Part shown: positions 45,338 to 56,670 of the stretch, in pieces
Layout: every line of letters starts with the position of its first letter
How positions within the stretch are numbered: the first letter of the stretch is position 1
Origin: Quillaja saponaria
Lineage: Eukaryota > Streptophyta > Magnoliopsida > Fabales > Quillajaceae
Direction: 5' to 3'
DNA: 64,000 bases
Assembly (NCBI GenBank): GCA_029379385.1
Contig: CM055618.1
Span: 8,070,134 to 8,134,133 of the forward strand
Made by a program: the position numbers and the translations under genes
The notes under the pieces: model-generated
Told to the model about the DNA's origin: nothing
Seen by the model: only the letters and a program-made list of their open reading frames with translations
Databases searched by the model: none

Positions 45338-45684
45338 TGTTAAAAGTTTATTTAGGAGTCTGTTGCTTTGAGGTATCTACTGTATCTTCAGTTTGATCTT
45401 CTATATTTTCAGCTTGTATATGGGATTGTATCTTCAGTTTAATAAAATACACAAGCAGTAACAATTTCACTCCTTTTTATCTTGCAACTCATTTGTTGTT
45501 TCATGGTATCAGAGCTACAGATTCAACTCTGATTTTTTTTATTATCAAATTGAAGGTTGCTGAGATGGATTCAAGTGGGACTGGAGGTAGCTTTACACAG
45601 TATGGTGTAGAGAAGCTTGTGGGTACAAACTACTGGCGGTTGTGCATAAAAGCTTTTCTTCAAGGTCAAGACCTTGAAGAATGA
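45338..45684 (+). mobile_element. Copia relic: short LTR, primer site and gag start
   Basis: A TG...CA block (45338-45503, about 166 bp, TGTTAAAAGTTT to TTGTTTCA) is followed directly by a perfect primer site TGGTATCAGAGC (45504-45515). A gag start follows at 45565: MDSSGTGGSFTQYG and VEKLVGTNYWRLCIKAFLQG, stopped at 45684. NYW.W...... is the gag opening of copia elements. Nothing further of the element and no second LTR were found. It lies about 0.9 kb upstream of the CNL start, in opposite orientation. Confidence 0.7.
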
Positions 45685-45699
45685 GCTATAATTAGTCAC

Positions 45700-48510
45700 T
45701 AATTTAGAGAAAGATGTACAACACCAGTAAGCCAGTAGTAGTTATAGTTAGAGAAATTTAAATAGATTATTATTATTTTTCTCTGAAAAATAGATCTAGA
45801 TTATAGAAGAGGAGAAAGAAATAGCAGCTAGTAGTAGGGAAACGAATAAGAACTGCATACCTTGTGTTAATATGTATTTAGATTCTTCACCACTATAATC
45901 AAATTCAAAGATGATCAAGATTCAGGCATTAAAATGTCCTGCAACTTTCTACTAAATGCCACAACAAAGCATGAAATGTTACTAATGCGAGCCAGCAAGC
46001 AGTTGACGCGGTTGACTTACTATAACATTTTATTTAATTATCTTGATATTGTAACGTTTAATTACTAATTTAGTTTGAAAGATTATCTTAATTTTAATTT
46101 AATCATTTAAAAATATTTTTGTTTAATTTTATTCTGTCCAAAAATTTTTAATTACAAACATTATATCAGATATAAAAATAATTTTTATATATCATTATTA
46201 TTTTTACATTAAATATAATTGTTTTATTATTTCATAATATATATATGGATAGGAAATGCCCCAACTCAAACACTTCGTCAAAGAGTCGACACAAATATTA
46301 AATAAGGAAAAGGACGCAATACTAAAATACTACAACACTTGAGTCGCTTTGCCCTCCCACTGTCCCACATTTCAAGTCAAGATAAAATATCGTCCTAATT
46401 GCTTTTCAACCACTCTATGAATAATTGAGCACAAAGCCCCCAATACTTTTTATCTAATATCAATGTGTTAAAATCAAACAATAATTGAATATTTATTTTT
46501 AAAATGAAGTAAGTACAACCATACTTTTTATCACAACATACAAATAATTCAATTCCTTAATCAACCAATAATTTAACATGTGTTTCTGTTTGTGATGTTG
46601 TTATTATCACAATTCACATCTGGCTAGTAAAAAGAGTTTTTTTGACTAAAAAGTAGTGAAAAAAGTAATTTCTAATACCATTAAGAAATAATCTATAGGA
46701 TATAAAAAATTTTAATTAAGATATATTTTCTCATTCTCATGTGTAAATAAAATAATTATATAGAATTTAATTAAAAAATGACTAAATTGTTTATAAGATA
46801 AAAAAATAATTTTAATATATTATTATCTTTTAATCAAGTATGATTATTTTGTTAATTTATAACATGTGAATGGAAAAATAGAAAAATTTTAAAATCTTGA
46901 AAAATAAAATTTATTAAAACAATTCTTAAACGACTAAATTTAAAAAATAATATAATTTTGAATGGCCAAAATAGTAAATAATTCTAAAAAATATAATAAA
47001 AAATCGATTTTATTTCCTTAGCATAACTGATAAAATATTAACAGGAGTCTTCCAATAAATAATAGATTTGGAAGAGGATTCAAGATTCGAGAAAAATATT
47101 ATTACAGTAAGATATGTCTTCTTAACTTCCTTTCAATATTGTTTGTTTCTGAAAGTAATTGGGATCTTTTGATTGTTCATAAAATCTTGATATCAAGAAA
47201 GTAAAGTAATTTGGTTAGTGCTCTACTAATATATAAGAGATTTCAAAGTGAGTTTTGTGCCATTAGCGGACACCAATTTGCTTAGATGAATAGTCACTTG
47301 CCCTTTGGAACATCCATCCAAAATTAAAATGGGGAATGAAAACAACAATGGTTGCTGTGGAGCTTAAGGTCATGATGGATCTGAAGCTGAGCCACTGCGG
47401 CTTTTTCTCATGACTAGTGGGAAACCATTGCTACAGTTAGGTAAATGAATTTTTATTTTTTTTTGGTTAGAGCCACCAATTGTCTCCAACTTAATTTGAA
47501 AAGCAACTGAACCAGAGGTCGTCCCAGTCATCATGCCAGAGGAGGCTGTTGATGCTAAATGAGAGCTGGTCTTGTTTCTTATCTTCTTTCTTGGTACCTT
47601 CATTTCTCTGTCTCAAATCTCAATAACCTTGGAGATTATTGCTTTTTGGCTATTTCCTACAAAAGGCAAAGTGTAAATCATATATATAAACAAATTAAAT
47701 AGCAAAGGCAAAGTGCCAAGCAATGTGTATATTTTATAAAAATAAATAAATAAAATTGTTATTCACAGACCTGAATCTCAGTTCAATTAACACATTAAAT
47801 CAAATCAAAAATGAAAACTACAAAAACAAGTAAACAGTACTCCAACATGCTTGAAATCAACCTGTAAAGTTCCATACATCAACAAATTCCAAGTTTTTTT
47901 TTTTTTTTTTCCCCAAGAAAATAGCAAAGTCATAAAAGACATTGAAATTTAAGCCACGCCTTTCTTTTCCCTTTTTCTTTCTTTTAAATCTCACAATATT
48001 TGTATTATTAACACAGAAAACAGTTCAAAAATGTAGATGAAGAATCATGTAGTTCTTGCACTTTGAGGGGATCCACTGAATTCCAGCGTAGCAACCCCAA
48101 GAGCAGACATTATAACATCAAAACCAGGTGCAAGCAGGTAACTTGTCATCAACCATTGGTACCACAGACACAGTAACCCATACATATAAGCAAGAATTCA
48201 TAAAAAATGAATTAAGTTTAAACCAACAAATCTTTGCATGAACAGGGACTCTACCATCAGGGATTTTATTTATTTTTTATGGGGTTGTCTGGCCTGTTGT
48301 ATGACTAACAGTTCAATATGTCTCCAATTGACTGAAAAAATATTGCATATGTCGCAACAGTTAAGATTTTGAGCTTAATGTAAACATAGAAATAAATGAC
48401 AGCATGTCCAGCATCATATGTAAGTAGTCCAAGCGCCTCAATCAGGTATCCCAGGCTCATCCACAATCCCAATTCTACTCTGAACTGCCCAGAGCTGGTT
48501 CAATATGAAA
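45700..48510. other. AT-rich stretch, no gene called
   Basis: Mostly very AT-rich (46020-47340). Two small minus-strand frames stand out without recognisable identity: 47370-47603, basic and Ser/Thr-rich (HLASTASSGMMTGTTSG), and about 48046-48190, hydrophobic (WLMTSYLLAPGFDVIMSALG), perhaps a decayed membrane-protein exon. Confidence 0.35.
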
Positions 48511-48516
48511 ATCAAT

Positions 48517-48830
48517 TGCGCACACCAAAAAAACTGCCTTATAGTAAAACTGTTGTCGACAATATGCTGTCGGGATTAACAGTTATTGCCGACATCAAAA
48601 ACAGTGTCAGTATTAAGCAGAACAAGTGAAAATGACCAAAATAACAAGTAGTCTGTCGGTAATAATATAATAAATTAGCTCTGTTTGGACTGAAATTTGT
48701 ACCTCCAATATATTTTCTTTTTCTTTTTGCCGAAAATATTCGCTGCCGGCAATATATTAAAAAAATTCTGGTTTCTGCTGACAGCGAACCTTGTTATTAC
48801 TGTCGACAGTATGTGTTGTCAGCAACAATG
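48517..48830 (+). mobile_element. CACTA-like end with subterminal repeats
   Basis: The block opens with 'cacaccaaaaaaactgcc', a likely mutated CACTACAAAAAAA start. It contains repeated motifs on both strands: 'gtcgacaatatgctgtcggg', 'attgccgacat', 'gctgccggcaatat', 'actgtcgacagtatg'. Such clustered short direct and inverted repeats are typical of CACTA subterminal regions. No matching right end was identified with certainty. Confidence 0.45.
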
Positions 48831-49086
48831 AGCCTCAAATTTAAATTGTATTTCCTCTACTGTTTCCTCTTTTTCCCAAATTGAATCACCTCCGGCCAAA
48901 AGCATCCTCGAGCGAAATTGTCCTCCTTTCTTGTCAATTTGAACAAGCAATCAAGGTCAGGTTTCCTCTTTTGCGCGAATTTTTCAAAGTTCTGTATTGT
49001 GGATTTGGGCATTTGGGTGTTCTTGAGTTAGGGTGTCCCTCTTTAGCCTCTGGGTGTTCGGGTTCTAGTTGTTTCTTACATGAAAG

Positions 49087-49517
49087 TTAGGGGAGAAGGA
49101 TTCTGTTGCTAACAAATTTAGGAGGCATGATTGAGCCTTTGACAAGGTTGGGATTTTGCTTGACAATGGTGGAGCACTCTAAAGAGACACTTTATTGGTT
49201 ATCTAGCCTTAGTATTGCTGCTACATATATCTATTTTTAATTCAATTGGGGTTGGACCTGTCTCATGGGTTTATAGCTCAGAGATATTTCCCTTGAGGTT
49301 AAGGGCACATAGGTTTAGTATTTGTGTGGCTGTGAGTAGGTTAATGAATACTGCAGTATCTATGAGTTTTATTTTAATTTATATAGCTAGTAATACGTGG
49401 AACCTTCTTTATGTTTGCTGGTATCTCTGTAGTGGCTTGGTGGTTCTTCTACTTCTTTCCACAGACCAAAGGGAGGTACCTAGAAGGGATGTAGACCATT
49501 TTTGGCAAGAAAAGTAG
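49087..49517 (+). pseudogene. Polyol/monosaccharide transporter fragment
   Basis: The frame from about 49094 reads RRILLLTNLGGMIEPLTRLG and FCLTMVEHSKETLYWLSSLS; after one frameshift near 49235 the next frame reads VGPVSWVYSSEIFPLRLRA, SRLMNTAVSMSFILIYIA, and a further shift gives PQTKGRYLEGM. These are the last transmembrane helices of plant PLT/PMT-type H+-symporters (GRR, ..GPI.WVYSSEIFPLRLRA.., PETKG). The N-terminal two thirds are absent and no introns are seen. It lies just downstream of the CACTA-like end, which suggests capture by a transposon, or it may be a piece of a retrocopy. Confidence 0.8.
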
Positions 49518-51280
49518 CTCTCAGAATCTAGAAATGCCCATGAAGCCAGCTAACATGTCCCTAGCTTATTGTTGAATATGATTGTTATTGTTGTTTATGT
49601 TTGATCCTACATGCCCTGTTCTATAAATAGACATACCTCCTGAAATTTCCTTCCATGCATTATCAATTGATAGGATGTTAACTTGAAGGCTACGTCATAG
49701 AATTAACCCCTTCTGTTGCTGACCTTGAAGTGCATTGAACAAGCATAATGCATTAACCATATTCTCCTTTTTGCCCTTTTGTGGAAACTTGTTCCTTGAT
49801 AACTTAAAGCTATATAAATCTATGTTTTAACCAAAAGACAGAAAAGAACAAAAAGATTGAAAAGTTCATCACCTATCAGAAGGTTTGCACTTCTGATTTC
49901 ACTTAATGGCAATGTTAGAGGAATATCTGTGCTTTGCTTAGTTAATGAATTACAGTATGAATTATTATTGCATTGTCTTGGAGACTTTGCTGCACTTCTA
50001 ATGCACAATTACTAGTATGCACATGTTCTTTCAACAACCACGGTTTAACCTCTGTTGGTGGAGCATCATTTTATTTTCTTTTTCTTTTCAAGTTATGGAG
50101 CTCGTCAGTTTCCTTTCCCATTTGATTATATATCTTTCTCAAATCTGGTAAAGGTCGTTAATCTTATGCAGAGGATCTATTTTGGTAGTTTATGTATTGT
50201 CTTCGATAATAGAGTACTTTAATATCTCTGATTAATACTGCTTGTCCAAACTGTATTAAACCATGATTTTTTTTATTTATTTTTTGCCAGAATCAGACAA
50301 TAGCTTGTCACAGTATGATATCTGAATATGTTAAGGGTGTGTGTGTGTTAGCATTAATCTGGTGGTTCAATTGGCTTGAGTGTTGAGTATATCAAATTCT
50401 GAAGTTAGCAAGTAAGTCAAATGTTAGTAGGAGGATGATTTTTGGGTGGTGTTTACGGCTACCTGTAAGATTTATACAAGTTTTTTCAAGTTCTAACAGT
50501 TGCTGAAAATAATAATTACTCTTTTATGCATATTGAATAGTTATTTTCTAGTGTGAACTTGGCTGCAATAAAGATAACAAGATTTCTCAGTCAAATTTAT
50601 GAACTAGTGCAGTCCATATTGTTTTTCCCTATAGTATAATTTACAGTGAGATTGATATTATGTTGCTTAACTAATATATTCTTTTATGCATTTCAGAACG
50701 AGTTCTTCCTTTTATTTTATGAGGTACTCTGCCGCTTATAGTCTTAGTGTTAAATTTATTCTTTTTATGGTCTGACCAGAGGCTATATCTTTGCTGTTCA
50801 TAGAATATTCTGCCATAAAGCATAGCAATCAGGTGCTCTTATATAGATAAAGATCGGTGGTTGCAGTTTGTCAGAACAGCTGCTTATCATGTTTATTCTT
50901 TTTGTTCTTTTAGATGAAATAGTGAGCAAAATTCCCGTCAGTTACTGGCCTGCTCTTGTTTGATATCTTCATCAGTTTTGGGGAATTTTTAAGGTAGGTA
51001 TGCCTAAAATTGAAGCTACCACATGTTGTAGATTTTATGCAAGCCACACGGAACTGTAGATTGTAGACCGTAAAATATATAAATATATAAAGAGGAAGAA
51101 AAGAGTAGTAGCTTGGATGATTCCATGACTACACCAAGACTTTATATTTATTATAGAGCAATTACATAAGACTTGCTTATCTAAACAATGTGGGACTTAA
51201 ACACCCAACATAACATAACACTAAATATACTCTAACTCAGATGACCAGGGTTGTAAGTGCAGGTCTGGCTTTTGGGCATT
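49518..51280. other. Non-coding stretch after the transporter fragment
   Basis: No domain recognised. A GT microsatellite is at 50336-50351. The T-rich, intron-like composition (49550-51000) could be transporter 3' flank or transposon interior. Confidence 0.35.
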
Positions 51281-51286
51281 TAAGAG

Positions 51287-51498
51287 CTTCTGTTGCCTAT
51301 CATAGTGCAGTTTTTGGTATTTATAGAAGTTGAACAAGTTGTATTGGTGGAGGACCACTCCATCCTTTTGTGCTTCTGTTGCCTTTCAAAATGCAGTTTT
51401 TGGTATTTATAGTAGTTGAGCAAGTTGTATGGGTGGATGCCCACTCCATCCTTTTGTGCTTCTGTTGCCTATCATATTGCAGTTTCGGATAATTGGAG
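51287..51498. repeat. 86-bp tandem repeat, 2.5 copies
   Basis: Units start 'cttctgttgcctatcat' at 51287, 51373 and 51459. The first two are full length and nearly identical ('ccactccatccttttgtg' at their ends); the third is partial. Confidence 0.8.
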
Positions 51499-51499
51499 T

Positions 51500-53614
51500 T
51501 GATTTCCGCATCTGGAACAATGTTTGTGATATCCATTAATGTGGTTACTTGATGCTCTAATTCTGCCCCAGAATCTCCCACAGCTCAATCCCACGGATCA
51601 ACAAAGTCAATGCCAAGGCTTTAACTTGCTTGAACCCTAGTCAGTCTTCTTTAAAACTTCAAAAATCTTTCTATGGTTTCATTGTACAATTTCTCACCCT
51701 TCAAGACCCTCTTGCAGACCCTTCCTCACCATTTTCTCATATTTCCCTCTTCTGTTTACTCTTTCGTATTCAACTTAAGAAGAAAAAGAAGACGAAGGAG
51801 AGAATATAAATGCTTCTCCTCTTCTCCTCACCCCTAATACTCCTTTCAAAATGCCCTAAATTGCTACAGTAAGCATGAAATCAATGGTTGCTTAATGCTC
51901 CTTAGAAAGTCCCACATGTTTCTATTTTCTAGAAGTTGTGACTTTTCCCAAAAAAATTTCTGGGCTCTACTTTTCCCAAAACGATATTGAGGTAGTATTT
52001 AATTGTCTTACCAAAAGTCAGATAATTGCAAAGTCGATTTCTCTAATGAGATTATTGCTGATAAAATCTGTACAACTTGGTAACCAGGATTGTATTGCTT
52101 TCTATCTGGAACTGAGTCCCCATAGAAAACCTCCATGCGTATCTCCAACAAGCGTTTATTGTCAAATGATTTTACATAGGCTGCCATCTCATGTACCCAT
52201 CCCTGTCATGTATATATATATTTCCAACATTATGCACGTATTAATAATTAATTAATTCATCAATAAAGAAAATTATCTTTACTCAACCAACTAATTGATA
52301 ATTCTTATATATAAAAACATACATACATTTAGAGACTTGCCAGAGTACTACATTGATAATCCTTAATTGATAATGAATCCTTCTTGCTAATCCACCGGGC
52401 CTTTAATCTAAAACAAAAGGTAAGATTATCTAGTTAATACTATATTTTAGCAACTGAGTGTCATTTAGTTGTTTAGATTAGGAAGTCCTGCTCAATCAAG
52501 CTAAGATTACGTAAAGAAGCTTATATTGGTTGAACCTCATCCACCTAACTAATTCTTTTATAACGAATGTGGGAACAATATGCTATATTAATCAAAGGCT
52601 TTTCCTTTTGCTTTGCTTCTAATCAGTGCCAAAGCAAGAAAATCTGATTTTCAAAACTAGATCTCCTTTATAAAAAAATGGATCTTCTACTATAACCAAA
52701 ACTGTTTACAGGGGTAAAAACCTCAGATATATAATCAAGCAAAAGAATAGTTTAGAAGGACCAACTCATACATATAAACTAATGAATTTAGACCCCTTTA
52801 GATTTTGACTCAAAATTTTAGAAAATAAGGCATATAAGGAGATTAAAAATTGTATCTCATATTATTAATTATTCTTGGAGAGCAACTAATATTCTATATT
52901 TGACGTATCTCCTATTTGCTTTCTCCTTTATGATCTATCCATGTTTTTTTTATCTGCTTATGCAGTATATTTGACATGTCTCAAAATGTAAAGGTTTTGT
53001 TACCATGATGAAAGCACATTCCTAGTTGATTCTACCATATCAACCTCTGCCTGTACCGAAATTCAATATTTTTTTAATTGATTTCTGTAGGCTTATGGAC
53101 TGATAGAACTAACTGCTGATCTTGAAGCTGAATTATCAAAGAAAACTGTCATTTTTGGTTTAAAGGTTCATAGCTCTATCTCCCTCTTCTTCTTTTGATC
53201 TAGGTTTTCTGATTTGTTAGGTATGTCATTTCTATTTTGCTGATTTGTTGGTCGTTTTTGGATTAAAGAATGTTAGAGATTAATGTGCTGCTTGGAGAAA
53301 GTTCTGATGTTTATTCTTCGTATTGAGTGTTGCTTTCTTACTGTTCAAACATTTTCAATTGAAATTATGTGACTCATTAGTGATTTATTGGGCTGTGGGG
53401 ATAAGAGTTTGTTCAATTGGAATTATATGTTGTGGTATTCGGTTTTTTTTAACATAATAGGACTATTCTACCAGCTCATTTACCCACTGTGTTTCTTTCA
53501 GAGTGCTAATTGTGTTGTCTAGAAAGTGGTATGTAGGAAAATACCAATATTTGTTGTGTGTTTGCTTGTGGAAATTTATACCCATTTAGGAGTCTGTCTC
53601 ATGAGGCATTGATG
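51500..53614. other. Stretch without recognised gene; one possible exon
   Basis: About 53091-53167 (plus) is flanked by 'gatttctgtag' and a GT and reads AYGLIELTADLEAELSKKTV; this could be an exon scrap of unknown origin. The rest holds only short frames. Confidence 0.3.
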
Positions 53615-55140
53615 TGTTAGTAGTATGCCATAAAGCCAATGACATGTGATGTTGTGGCATATTATTTTATATACAATCTTATTCATATTATTATTAATAA
53701 ATATTAATATTTATTTAATTGAATAAGTGGTAAATAATATCATGTATAAGAGTTATTAATTAACCATCATGAGCCCAAAGAATTAAAATAATAGAAATAA
53801 GCATCATGATGAGATCATGCTAATGAGATGTATTTCCTTTAAGCTTAATTCTTAAATATTCCTAATCATAGAATCACAAAGTAAGGAATTAGTGAATCTA
53901 GATAGATTAGTACACATCTAGTTAACTTAAAGAATTGAGGGTGACTAATCTCATAGTCACTTGTTTATGAGACACTAAGACAGATATGTAGGTGCTTATT
54001 AAATAATGAGTTCATTGAACTAACTCAATTGAGAACATTTATATGGAGTTTCTCTACATGTCAATAGGTGGTTCTCATGTTACAGTTATGCAAATAGTTT
54101 TTTAACTTGAGACATCATAGTTATTTTGTATGTATATCATTATACTTTGATACTACTTCTGATTCTATTAATAAGTCACCTAAAAATAGTAATTGGGTAT
54201 AATCACTTGCATATAGAGGTATGTGAATGCACAATAAAGGATTTATCACTCTTAGTAAAAAAGAGAATGTCCTATGTGGTCTATAAAAGATTTAACTTAA
54301 AATCTATGGCCATAGTAGGGTAGATATTGGAATATGAGTTTCTAATTTTTCAAATGAAGTTATAATCTTAAGATTAGACATATATGATTAAATTTAGGGT
54401 TTGACATTATTTCCATACCCAAATAGATTTAATCGGGGCATTGCACAATAGGAAGATTGAATTACACGGTAACTGTTAACGGAAAAGTTCAAAAGGTACA
54501 CAGTCATATTTATACTATTATGGGTAGTCATTATGTGCTGTTAGGCACCAATCTTGACTTGTAGGAAATCCTGATAATTAATTAATTATTTATTGATGAT
54601 TAATTAATTAATCTTAATTAAAATGTTAATTAAAAAGAGTTTTAATTTAAATAATTAGAATGAGTTCTAATTTAATTGGATGGGATCCAATCATAAATAT
54701 GTAAAAATTACATGCTTATTGCCATCAATAGTTTGAACTTAAGGGATCATACACAAAAGAACTATATTCAATTAAGGAGAGTTTTGGAGAAGTCACCTAA
54801 TTATTATAGTTTGTTAGGCATTAAATTTAATTATGATTAAATCTTAATGTTAATAAAATCTCTTATGTGTTAGGATTATCCAATACATAGAGATGCGGCT
54901 AGTCTTTATAAATAAAAAGACTTAACAAACTGGTAAAGACAGAAGAGAAAAATAATTATACTTACTGTACAGAGAGTTTCTAAATTACAATAGAGATTCG
55001 ATAACTTGTGCTAGCACATAAGGAATCCCTTGGTAACCTTTTTCATCTTCAAGCACGAAAATCCTTAGTTGGATTCGTTCGTGTGGATACACTTAGAGAA
55101 GGAATACATTTGTCGTTGCTGTGCTCTTAATGAATCAACA
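53615..55140 (+). mobile_element. Probable solo LTR of a retrotransposon
   Basis: A 1.5 kb block starts TGTTAGTAGTATGCC and ends near 'gaatcaaca'. It holds a TATA-like 'ctttataaataaaa' (about 54915) followed by a leader-like region and 'ggattcgttcgtgtggatac' (55071-55090), as in long copia LTRs. No coding sequence, no primer site and no partner LTR were found; the borders are uncertain. Confidence 0.4.
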
Positions 55141-56600
55141 AAGAAGCAAAAGCCGAATTAAGATTACGATGAAAAAATTGAAAGCCTTGAAGGTGTACAA
55201 TTCACTACTTGTTTAATTGTTAAACTATAATTAGGATCTTTCTTCATATAACCATAATGTGATTTCAGGTTAAAGAAATCAAAAATTTTAAATTCTGTTG
55301 TGCATATAATTGCCATATTTTACACCGATTCCTTACATGATGGGTTAAGAAAAACAACAGTGGAGAAAAGAAAAACAAATAGAGCAGCTATCTTTGTCAT
55401 TCAGCCACACAACAACTAATCACTATTTTTAAGTTTCTAATATGCTCTATAACTATATATTTTGTTTAGTCAAGCATGCTTCTCATATTGAAATCTGGAA
55501 ACACTAGATGGTATCATCCATGATTCATTCCCCATATTATAGAAGGTTCACTTTCAAGACCAAGGCCTTGAAAACTTCCTCTGCTTAGTAAGGCTATCCT
55601 AGTTTTATAGTTTAATAATTTTATAATTATTAGTAATCAAAAGTTAATGAAAAAATATATGTTCTAAAATACATGGAGCTTAGCTACTTTTCAAAACATT
55701 GTATAGAAACTTGACTAAATGCTAAAAGAAGCATAGCCTAAAGATCATATCTAAGATCAATATATTTCTTTCTCTGGTCCGTAATATTCTCATTTTGTTG
55801 AGTTTTTTAACTTTTGTAACTGCTGTTCCTTGGTCCTTAATATTGCATCACTCTCACCTTTCTTTTTTTCCTTCAATGTCTATTGTTCTTGTTCTATTGC
55901 TGATGGTGTTCTTAACTTTCTACATTCTAACTTTGGTCAGTTAATTTTATTTATTATACCTTTTTTTCCAAAACAAAAGATTCATTCTTATAAAAGGACA
56001 TGGATAGGCTTTTATGTAACCCTGCATAAGTTACTAGCATATGACCAACCATTTATTCATTCAATTATAGTGAATCGATTTATGTAATTAATGCAATTCT
56101 AGTCCATTAGGCAAGAAAAACAGGTACAAGTGCAATGAATGTATTTATAGTCAAATTTGGTCTTTATCTTCTGGGAAAAAAATATCCAGATGTTTTTTAC
56201 ACTCTGATGCATTGGCTATATATTTTTTATTTTAAGATTTTTAATATTAAACTTGAAGCAAGTAGTTTTGGGTATGCCTATCATTGATTATATGTTTTTT
56301 TTACACCGTCTATTTTATGTTTTGCAGTTTAGTAGTTGACTAATTAGAGAGTTTTGTGCTATACATGTATTACTATTATGTAAACCAATGAGAATATACA
56401 TCTATGGTTCTTGACCAATGAAATAAAATTTATAGCTATGGTTCCTATTGTATTATGACAATTAACACTCTATGGAAAAATATATTTTTTCATATAATAT
56501 GTTTCAAATTGTATAAGTTAACTTTAAATATTTTGTATTTCCTATTGTATTTATGATGATAAATACTTTATGAATAAATAGTGTGACTTGTGGGGAGAGG
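55141..56600. other. AT-rich stretch, no gene called
   Basis: Short frames only. Probably intronic or upstream part of the CACTA element that ends at 60314, but its left terminus was not found. Confidence 0.35.
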
Positions 56601-56607
56601 TACGATC

Positions 56608-56670
56608 AGACAAAATAATGGTTCATCCTTGACTATAGGACGTGCCATCCTTGACTATAGGACGTGCCAG
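56608..56670 (+). repeat. 22-bp tandem duplication
   Basis: 'catccttgactataggacgt' occurs twice in direct succession, followed by 'gcc'. Confidence 0.75.
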
